Origin: DASPTB01 sp035623615
GTDB taxonomy: Bacteria > Actinomycetota > UBA4738
Length of the DNA stretch: 7,881 nucleotides
Assembly (NCBI GenBank): GCA_035623615.1
Contig: DASPTB010000225.1
Span: 1 to 7,881 of the forward strand
Direction of reading: 5' to 3'
Positions 1-4,680 of this stretch are shown here, one piece after another (position 1 is the stretch's first letter; each line of letters starts with the position of its first letter). A program made the position numbers and the translations under genes. The notes beneath the pieces are model-generated. The model was not told where the DNA came from and searched no databases. It was given only the letters and a program-made list of their open reading frames with translations.

Positions 1-506
1 GTGTGCCCGCTCGTTGCGAACGCCGGGTTTTGCACGACGAACTGCGACGGCTGGATCAGTGCCGCCTGCCCCGCCGTCAACTGCTTCGCGGCCTGTACCG
101 CGAGGTAGGTCTGCACCGCGGTCGTGAGTGTGCTGATCGACGGGTTGGTGGGCTTGGGAACGTTCCACGCCGGCCCCGGGTACTTCGAGGTCTCCGCGTA
201 GGCCGTCCGAAGGTCGCCCGATCCCGCCGCAAGGATCTGCCAGTGTGGCTCGGTTCCCCGGGGCCCGAGGTTCGGGAGCGTCGCCTGCGCGCCGCTCACC
301 TTGAGCGGGCCCGACCCGACGACCCATAGGCCCGAGAGGACGATCATCCACGCGAACAGCGCCGAGCCCAGAACGAAGTACCCCATCCGTCGCCCGAAGA
401 TCGCTGCCAGGAAGATGTAGACGCTCCCGATGAACAGCAGGATGGCGCAGAGCGTCACGACGATGCCCTTGGCGAACGTCGGCGCGAGGGTAGCGAGCGC
501 GCTCAT
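1..506 (-). CDS. Unrecognised two-helix membrane protein, N-terminal 168 residues, runs off the left edge
   Basis: The reading frame is open from an ATG at 506 to the window edge, so only the first 168 residues are seen. The ATG shares four bases (ATGA) with the stop of the cytochrome c gene, which indicates translational coupling and supports this start. Two hydrophobic helices are visible at about residues 11-37 and 41-63, joined by a short basic turn (GRR). A soluble part follows, rich in Pro, Gly, Ala and Gln, with WQILAAGSGDL near 89-99 and a KYPGPAW segment near 108-114. I see no haem-binding CxxCH, iron-sulfur or nucleotide-binding motif, and I do not recognise the family. As the seventh gene of a bc-complex operon, directly coupled to the cytochrome c gene, it is plausibly an accessory or assembly subunit. 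That role is inferred from position only. Confidence in the gene is high; no function is assigned. Confidence 0.8.
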   Translation of the reverse strand, partial: MSALATLAPTFAKGIVVTLCAILLFIGSVYIFLAAIFGRRMGYFVLGSALFAWMIVLSGLWVVGSGPLKVSGAQATLPNLGPRGTEPHWQILAAGSGDLRTAYAETSKYPGPAWNVPKPTNPSISTLTTAVQTYLAVQAAKQLTAGQAALIQPSQFVVQNPAFATSGH

Positions 507-1189
507 GACTGCGGGTTGATGCACAGGTTGTCCTTCGGCGGGACCTTCTGGATGGACACGATGTAGTTGACGATGTCGTTGATCTGCTGGTCGTCGAGGC
601 TCCCGGCGAATTTCACGCTCCAGGAAGGCATGTCCGTACCCGTCCGGCCCTCGGCAATCGTGTTCACGATGTCGGGCAGGCCGGTGATCAGCGCGTGGCC
701 GTACTTCGCGCCGCCGCACACGGTCTGCAGGTCCGGCACGGGGACGACCGTCCCGTTGAAGACGTTGTAGCCTCCGCCAAGGTTCGGGCCGTGACAGCGG
801 ACGCAACCGATTCCCGTCGGGTTCGTCTGGGAGTTCAGCTGCACGGCGAGCGAGCCGGCTTCGATCGACTGCTCGACCATGTTGGCTTGGTCCTGCTTGT
901 TCTGCGCCGGTTCTTTGAGCCACACGATCGGGATCCAGATCGCCATCGCGAGAATGGTCACGATGCCCCACGCCTGCATGCGCTCGAGTCGCGGCTTCTC
1001 GAGGTCCGCGTCGGAGGGCCCGGGCTTCATCGCCGGCGGGATGTCGGGGGTTCCCGGTCGGCGCGGCCGGCGGAACGTCAGGTACGCGGCCCCGATCAGG
1101 AAGATGAGGAGCACCACGACCGCGAGCAGGATCGTGACACCCCGGGTCCCCGACAGGGTGGCCACCGCCCCGAGCGTTCCGGACGGCAT
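503..1189 (-). CDS. Membrane-anchored monohaem cytochrome c, subunit of the bc complex
   Basis: This 228-residue protein is the likely electron carrier between the Rieske protein and the terminal oxidase. Two transmembrane helices lie at about residues 17-39 and 74-91. The loop between them is basic (RRPRRP near 40-45), which by the positive-inside rule puts the loop in the cytoplasm and the C-terminal haem domain outside. The haem site is CVRCH at 129-133, and the probable methionine sixth ligand is M187 in a DMPSW segment. C-terminal helix residues near 202-214 (INDIVNYIVSIQ) are typical of class I cytochrome c. Two further cysteines, C158 and C223, could form a disulfide. The chosen ATG at 1189 shares one base with the Rieske stop (TGATG). 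A longer frame extends upstream, but it is only the out-of-frame shadow of the Rieske gene. Unlike the dihaem QcrC of Streptomyces or Mycobacterium, only one haem motif is present. Confidence 0.93.
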   Translation of the reverse strand: MPSGTLGAVATLSGTRGVTILLAVVVLLIFLIGAAYLTFRRPRRPGTPDIPPAMKPGPSDADLEKPRLERMQAWGIVTILAMAIWIPIVWLKEPAQNKQDQANMVEQSIEAGSLAVQLNSQTNPTGIGCVRCHGPNLGGGYNVFNGTVVPVPDLQTVCGGAKYGHALITGLPDIVNTIAEGRTGTDMPSWSVKFAGSLDDQQINDIVNYIVSIQKVPPKDNLCINPQS

Positions 1190-1917
1190 CAGCCGCCCAC
1201 CGCGCCGCCGACGCAGAACGGGCCCTGCGGCGGCTCGTGGATCGTGTCGGTGCCGCGCGGTGGCCCGTTGATGAGCAGGGACGTGTCGACCACGACGTTC
1301 TTCCCCTCGACGGAAAGTGGAAAGCGCCTCAGCCCGGTCGGCGCGGGCCCCAGCTCGTACTCGCCCGCGCGGTTGTACTTGGATCCGTGGCACGGGCACT
1401 CGAACCACTGGCTCTGCTGGCAGAACGGCACGCGGCAGCCCAGGTGCACGCACTTCTGATACAGCGCCATCAGCTCGTCCTGGACCAGTCCCTTGTAGAT
1501 CGTGTTGGTCCCCGTTCCGTTGTAGGGAACGATGTAGAAGCGCCCGGCGCCGTAGTAGTAGGGCTGGTCGTTCTGCTCGATGTAGGCCTTGATGTCGGTC
1601 AACGCCCCCGCCACGATCTTCGAGCCGAACTGGCCCTTCAGGTTCGGCCACAGGAACGCGAGGCTCGCGCCGCCGAACTCCGCCCCGAACAGCATCAGGG
1701 AGGCGAGCAGGCCGCCGCGGAAGAAGTCTCGACGCGTGACCGTGCGCCGGGGCTTGGCCGGCGCGGTCTCGGCGGGCTCGGTGGCCGGCGGCTCGGGCGC
1801 GCGCGCGCGCCGCCTCGACTCGACGAGCGAGAAGGTGAAGATGCCGAGGAACAGCACGATCATCGTGGCGGCGACGAGGATCGCGACGGAGCGTGCGGAG
1901 GTGACGGCGGCGATCAT
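1189..1917 (-). CDS. qcrA: Rieske [2Fe-2S] protein of the quinol:cytochrome c reductase
   Basis: This 242-residue protein carries electrons from quinol at the Qo site to cytochrome c. The Rieske cluster motifs are complete. C-x-H-x-G-C lies at 156-161 (ligands C156 and H158) and C-P-C-H at 174-177 (ligands C174 and H177). C161 and C176 are positioned to form the usual disulfide. An N-terminal helix (about 11-31) is followed by an Ala/Pro/Arg-rich linker, then a twin-arginine-like RRDFFRG at 62-68 and a second helix at about 69-91. This resembles actinobacterial QcrA, where Sec inserts the early helices and Tat exports the cluster domain, but here there is one helix before the Tat motif rather than two. 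The ATG at 1917 overlaps the stop of the preceding subunit by four bases (ATGA). The linker DNA contains a (GC)7 run at 1797-1810. Identification is secure. Confidence 0.96.
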   Translation of the reverse strand: MIAAVTSARSVAILVAATMIVLFLGIFTFSLVESRRRARAPEPPATEPAETAPAKPRRTVTRRDFFRGGLLASLMLFGAEFGGASLAFLWPNLKGQFGSKIVAGALTDIKAYIEQNDQPYYYGAGRFYIVPYNGTGTNTIYKGLVQDELMALYQKCVHLGCRVPFCQQSQWFECPCHGSKYNRAGEYELGPAPTGLRRFPLSVEGKNVVVDTSLLINGPPRGTDTIHEPPQGPFCVGGAVGG

Positions 1918-2741
1918 AATTCGAAGAAGAGTCCTTGGTTCCACGGCCAGACCCAGTTGAATCCCGGGCCCCGGAAGAAGCACCCGATGATCGTCAGCGT
2001 CGCGCCGAACATGAACAGCATCGTGAACAGCATGATCGCGAGGCGCCGGTCGCCGGGCTTCGTGCTCGGGTTGCGGTCGACGTAGGGGATGACCGCGAGG
2101 CCAACGAGGATGAGCGTCGGGATGATGACGCCGGCGATCATGGGGTGGAAGTAGCGCAGCAGCTCCTGCAGCCCGAGGAAGTACCACGGCGCTTTCGACG
2201 GGTTCGGCGTGAGGTTCGGGTTGGCAAGCTCGCGCAGCGGCGCGTCGACGAACGTCGAGAACACGGTCAGGGCCACCAGCACGATGAACATCGCGACCAT
2301 CTCTTCGATCAGCAGGTGCGGGAAGACGTTTACCCGGTCGCCCTGCTCGCGCTGGACCTTCTGCACGCCCTCCGGCGCGACGAGGGCCAGCAGACGGTGC
2401 TTGTCGGCCGCGCCCGCCTTGGGTGCGGGCGGCTTTCCCGTCGGCGCGGGAGCGGTCCGAAGCGCCGTCGCGGTCGCCCCCGCCGGAACGGCCGCTGCGG
2501 CCGCGACCGCGGCTCCCTGGCCGTCGCCGTCTCCGCCGCCGTTGCCGGAAGCGGCCGCTGCTGCTGCCGGTGCAGTCGCGCGCGGCTTGGGTGCCGGCTC
2601 GCCGTGCTCCTTGCGGTAGGCCCGCGCTCCGGCCGACTTGGCGCGGCCCTCGGCGACCCGGCGGTCGGTTCCCTTCGCGAGCTCCTCGGCGAGGACGCGG
2701 TCGAACGTCGGCTGGTCGACCGGTATCTCTTCGCGCGGCAT
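1914..2741 (-). CDS. Subunit IV-like cytochrome b C-terminal half with a long N-terminal extension
   Basis: This 275-residue protein corresponds to the C-terminal half of cytochrome b (subunit IV of b6f), which completes the quinol-oxidising Qo site. The conserved part starts near residue 115. Three transmembrane helices lie at about 147-165, 202-221 and 234-255. Before the second helix is KAPWYFLGLQELL (183-195), which occupies the place of the PEWY Qo motif; this PWYF form is known from split menaquinol:cytochrome c reductases. No haem ligands are expected here and none is seen. The first 115 residues are unusual for the family: a charged, helix-forming segment (about 11-47, AEELAKGTDRRVAEGRAK) followed by a low-complexity Ala/Pro/Gly linker (about 50-112). 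No CxxCH is fused at the C-terminus, unlike Bacillus QcrC; the cytochrome c is a separate gene. The ATG at 2741 has an AGGAG ribosome site six bases upstream and lies 14 bases after the cytochrome b stop. Confidence 0.93.
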   Translation of the reverse strand: MPREEIPVDQPTFDRVLAEELAKGTDRRVAEGRAKSAGARAYRKEHGEPAPKPRATAPAAAAAASGNGGGDGDGQGAAVAAAAAVPAGATATALRTAPAPTGKPPAPKAGAADKHRLLALVAPEGVQKVQREQGDRVNVFPHLLIEEMVAMFIVLVALTVFSTFVDAPLRELANPNLTPNPSKAPWYFLGLQELLRYFHPMIAGVIIPTLILVGLAVIPYVDRNPSTKPGDRRLAIMLFTMLFMFGATLTIIGCFFRGPGFNWVWPWNQGLFFEL

Positions 2742-2755
2742 CTACTCTCCTCGAC

Positions 2756-3529
2756 CTACAGGGGTCCGCTGATCCCGCCGTCCTTGCGGATCCGCCAGAA
2801 GTGGACCGCGAGGAAGATGACCAGGACGAACGGTAATGCCAATACGTGCAGAACGTACCATCGTAAGAGCGTGTTCGGGCCCACCTCGATGCCGCCTAAG
2901 AGCACGAACTGCACCTGGCGCGCGATCAGCGGCGAGTAGCCCGCGAGCGACGTTCCCACCGTGACCGCCCAGATCGACAGCTGGTCCCAGGGGAGCAGGT
3001 AGCCGGTGAACGACAGTCCCAGCGTCAGGAACAGCAGGATGACGCCGACGACCCAGTTGAACTCCCGCGGTGGCTTGTACGCGCCGGTGTAGAAGACCCG
3101 CGCCATGTGCAGCGTCACCGTGAAGACCATCAGGTGCGCGCCCCATCGGTGCATGTTGCGCACCAGGTCGCCGAAGAACACCGACGTTCGGATGTTCTGC
3201 ATGTCGGTGTACGCGACGGCGCTCCCCAGTTCGGCCGTGGGGCGGTAGAAGAACATCAGGTAGATGCCGGTGATCGTCAGCAGGATGAACAGGAAGAACG
3301 AGAGCCCGCCGAGGCAGAAGGTGTACGTCAGCTTCAACCCGTGGCGCTTCACCTTGGTGGGGTGCAGGTGGTACAGGACGTTGTTCATGGTCGCGAGCGC
3401 CCGGTCGCGCTGCGTGTCCTTGTAGCCCTTGCGGAAGACCGACCCCGGCCGGAACACCGAGCGCCAGATCTCGCCCTCGCGAACCTTGTCGAACGCCTCC
3501 ATGGGCGTGGGCAGCTTCAGCTTGGACAC
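2756..3529 (-). CDS. qcrB: Cytochrome b6-like dihaem subunit with a haem-ci cysteine
   Basis: This 257-residue protein is the four-helix, dihaem half of a split cytochrome b. It passes electrons from the Qo side to the Qi side of the membrane. The haem ligands are H127 and H141 in helix B (MHRWGAH...LHMARVF) and H228 and H243 in helix D (HVLALPF...AVHFW). The 15-residue step in helix D is the b6-type spacing, as opposed to 14 in mitochondrial-type cytochrome b. C72 in TFCLGG aligns with the b6 cysteine (YCLGG) that covalently binds haem ci/cn. Other b6 hallmarks are FYRPTAE (94-100), KPPREFNWVVG (152-162), LLPWDQ (178-183) and the C-terminal RKDGGISGPL. The GTG at 3529 is preferred because GGAG (3538-3535) lies five bases upstream; the frame could extend upstream, but that part overlaps the ferredoxin gene. 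The next gene follows after 14 bases. Confidence 0.95.
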   Translation of the reverse strand: MSKLKLPTPMEAFDKVREGEIWRSVFRPGSVFRKGYKDTQRDRALATMNNVLYHLHPTKVKRHGLKLTYTFCLGGLSFFLFILLTITGIYLMFFYRPTAELGSAVAYTDMQNIRTSVFFGDLVRNMHRWGAHLMVFTVTLHMARVFYTGAYKPPREFNWVVGVILLFLTLGLSFTGYLLPWDQLSIWAVTVGTSLAGYSPLIARQVQFVLLGGIEVGPNTLLRWYVLHVLALPFVLVIFLAVHFWRIRKDGGISGPL

Positions 3530-3534
3530 GGCGT

Positions 3535-3538
3535 CTCC
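3535..3538 (-). promoter_or_regulatory. Ribosome binding site that fixes the GTG start of the cytochrome b gene
   Basis: GGAG on the minus strand lies five bases before the GTG at 3529. No in-frame ATG between the ferredoxin stop and this point gives a sensible start, and the next in-frame ATG (3502) would remove part of the conserved amphipathic N-terminus. Confidence 0.7.
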
Positions 3539-3551
3539 GGGTCGCTCGGGC

Positions 3552-3950
3552 TCATTCTTCGTCCGCCGCCTGCTCGGCCGGGACGGCGGCCATGGTCCGG
3601 CGGCCACCGCCTTCCTCGGGAAGGCGGGCGTAGTAGAGGCAGTCGCTCGGGCAGCGCTCCACGCACACCGAGCAGCGGGTGCAGGCGTTGTCGTCCACCA
3701 CGAAGAGCGCGTACGCGCCGCCCACCTCGGCCGTCGTGGCCGGATCTTGCGCTTCCTGCACGATGGCCGGGTCGAGCATCCAGATCGCGTTCCACGGGCA
3801 GACGTCCTCGCACGCCCGGCACAGGATGCACGGCTCGGGATCGAGCATGAGGTGCTTCGGGGACTTGACGCCCTCCTTGAGCCAGCCGCTCTCGACCGGC
3901 TGCAAGCGGTAGTCCGTCTTGATGTCGACCTCTGTCTTGACGTAGGGCAT
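3552..3950 (-). CDS. Dicluster [4Fe-4S] ferredoxin in the bc-complex operon
   Basis: This 132-residue soluble protein has two complete CxxCxxCxxxCP motifs: C41, C44, C47, C51 and C90, C93, C96, C100. It should hold two [4Fe-4S] clusters, similar to NuoI-type ferredoxin domains but with a longer (38-residue) stretch between motifs. There is no signal peptide or transmembrane helix, so it should act in the cytoplasm, on the Qi side of the complex. A 40-residue N-terminal segment precedes the first cluster, and an acidic, Ala-rich tail follows the second. The ATG at 3950 has GGGAG about 11 bases upstream, a slightly long spacing. The gene is second in the operon, 32 bases after the two-helix protein and 22 bases before cytochrome b. 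A ferredoxin is not a standard bc1 subunit. Its placement suggests an electron-transfer partner of the b6-like protein, which is inference. Confidence 0.92.
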   Translation of the reverse strand: MPYVKTEVDIKTDYRLQPVESGWLKEGVKSPKHLMLDPEPCILCRACEDVCPWNAIWMLDPAIVQEAQDPATTAEVGGAYALFVVDDNACTRCSVCVERCPSDCLYYARLPEEGGGRRTMAAVPAEQAADEE

Positions 3951-3982
3951 CGCTCAGCGTGTCTCCCGCCGTGTGACGGCGC

Positions 3983-4357
3983 TCAACGGTAGCCTCCCGA
4001 CGGACGGCTCTCGCCGCCGGCGCCGCGCAGCCGGCGGCGCCAGTTCTGCAGGAAGTACGGCACGACGATGAACAGCAGTGTGGGGATCGTGAACAGAATG
4101 CACGCGATCAGGTCTCGCAACTGCATCAACCAGAACGACGACGCCGGCGGTCCCGTCCACTGCAATGTTGCCGTTGCGAAATACAGCCACCACGAGGGCA
4201 CCACGGCGATCGACCCGATGGCGAGGATCCACAGCGCCAGCGCCGCGATCGCAGACTTCGTCCAGTTCCACTCGAAGTCGCGGAGGAAGGTCTCGAACCG
4301 GGCCACGGATGCGCGCTGCTTCCGAGCTGCGTTGCCGTTCGTCTGCCCGACGCTCAT
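3983..4357 (-). CDS. Small two-helix membrane protein, first gene of the bc-complex operon, function unknown
   Basis: This protein has 124 residues. The N-terminus is polar and basic (1-34), with an amphipathic stretch near 19-33 (ARFETFLRDFEWNW). Two hydrophobic helices follow at about 35-55 and 82-104, separated by a Trp-rich loop (SWWLYFATATLQW near 55-67). The C-terminal tail is strongly basic (NWRRRLRG at 105-112), then Gly/Ser-rich. Positive-inside reasoning puts both termini in the cytoplasm. There are no cofactor motifs; the single cysteine is C86. I do not recognise the family. The ATG at 4357 is preceded by AGAGGA with seven bases of spacing, and a TATAAT lies about 33 bases upstream, making this the probable first gene of the operon. 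By position it may be a small structural or assembly subunit of the bc complex. That is inference. Confidence 0.82.
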   Translation of the reverse strand: MSVGQTNGNAARKQRASVARFETFLRDFEWNWTKSAIAALALWILAIGSIAVVPSWWLYFATATLQWTGPPASSFWLMQLRDLIACILFTIPTLLFIVVPYFLQNWRRRLRGAGGESRPSGGYR

Positions 4358-4389
4358 CTCCCGTCCTCTGGCGGAATCGACAGCCGCGG

Positions 4390-4395
4390 ATTATA
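4390..4395 (-). promoter_or_regulatory. Candidate -10 box for the bc-complex operon
   Basis: The minus strand reads TATAAT here, a perfect match to the housekeeping sigma -10 consensus in otherwise very G+C-rich DNA. Transcription would start near 4383, giving a leader of about 25 bases to the ATG at 4357. At 16-18 bases upstream there is no recognisable -35 (the DNA is G+C only), so the promoter may depend on an activator. No experimental support is available. Confidence 0.5.
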
Positions 4396-4470
4396 GCGGC
4401 GGCCAGCGCGCCCCCGGGCGCCAAGGCGGCCGCAGGGCTCGCTCGAACGACGCGGGCCCCCTCCGTCGTG

Positions 4471-4492
4471 GCTTGTGAAGACGTTCACAAGC
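4471..4492. promoter_or_regulatory. CRP/FNR/GlxR-family operator (perfect inverted repeat)
   Basis: Nine-base arms GCTTGTGAA (4471-4479) and TTCACAAGC (4484-4492) are perfect inverted repeats around a four-base centre. The core is TGTGA-N6-TCACA (4474-4478 and 4485-4489), the consensus half-sites of CRP and of actinobacterial GlxR/Cmr-type regulators. It lies in the divergent control region, its centre about 98 bases upstream of the predicted leftward start and about 200 bases upstream of the ccdA GTG. Respiratory genes, including bc1-aa3 genes in Corynebacterium, are known targets of this family. The match to the motif is direct; which regulator binds is unknown. Confidence 0.65.
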
Positions 4493-4667
4493 ATCGGGCA
4501 CACTATGGCCGATCGAGGACCGTTGCGCAAATGCCTCCACGTACCAGGTTGCCGGCCGAACCGGCCGAAAACGGTCGTCGCGGGATCGGCTCCGGCGACC
4601 CTGCGGCGCGGCCCGAAACGAACGCGCTCCTGGGAAGATGGGCGGCGTCGTCCGAGGCGGAGGAGTC

Positions 4668-4673
4668 GGAGGG
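4668..4673 (+). promoter_or_regulatory. Ribosome binding site that fixes the GTG start of ccdA
   Basis: GGAGGG lies seven bases before the GTG at 4681, ideal spacing. It favours 4681 over the in-frame GTG at 4693 (19 bases away) and over much longer upstream extensions of the same frame. Confidence 0.75.
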
Positions 4674-4680
4674 TGGTGAC

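Larger units (their letters stand above)
4358..4680. other. Divergent intergenic control region between the bc-complex operon and ccdA
   Basis: These 323 bases separate two divergently read genes. Near the left end is a minus-strand TATAAT, and in the middle a perfect CRP-type palindrome. Further right are an 8-base palindrome TTGCGCAA (4523-4530) and a tandem nine-base repeat, CCGGCCGAA, at 4552-4560 and 4561-4569. Open frames cross the region on both strands, but they lack ribosome sites and have Arg/Pro/Ala-rich products typical of high-G+C noncoding DNA. I found no convincing plus-strand promoter for ccdA. Confidence 0.7.

Noticed and set aside
503..1651. Longer cytochrome c frame beginning at 1651
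   Set aside because: The extra 154 residues are Arg-rich and overlap the Rieske gene out of frame. The start at 1189 gives a normal membrane-anchored cytochrome c and a one-base overlap with the Rieske stop.
1797..1810. (GC)7 dinucleotide run as a phase-variation repeat in the Rieske gene
   Set aside because: It is short and sits in an Arg/Ala/Pro linker where such codons are expected. The frame is intact and there is no sign of switching.
1935..2939. Long plus-strand open frame (334 codons) opposite the Rieske, subunit IV and cytochrome b genes
   Set aside because: Its product is Arg/Asp/Val-rich with no hydrophobic or motif pattern, while the opposite strand encodes recognisable respiratory subunits. 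It is a typical high-G+C antisense shadow.
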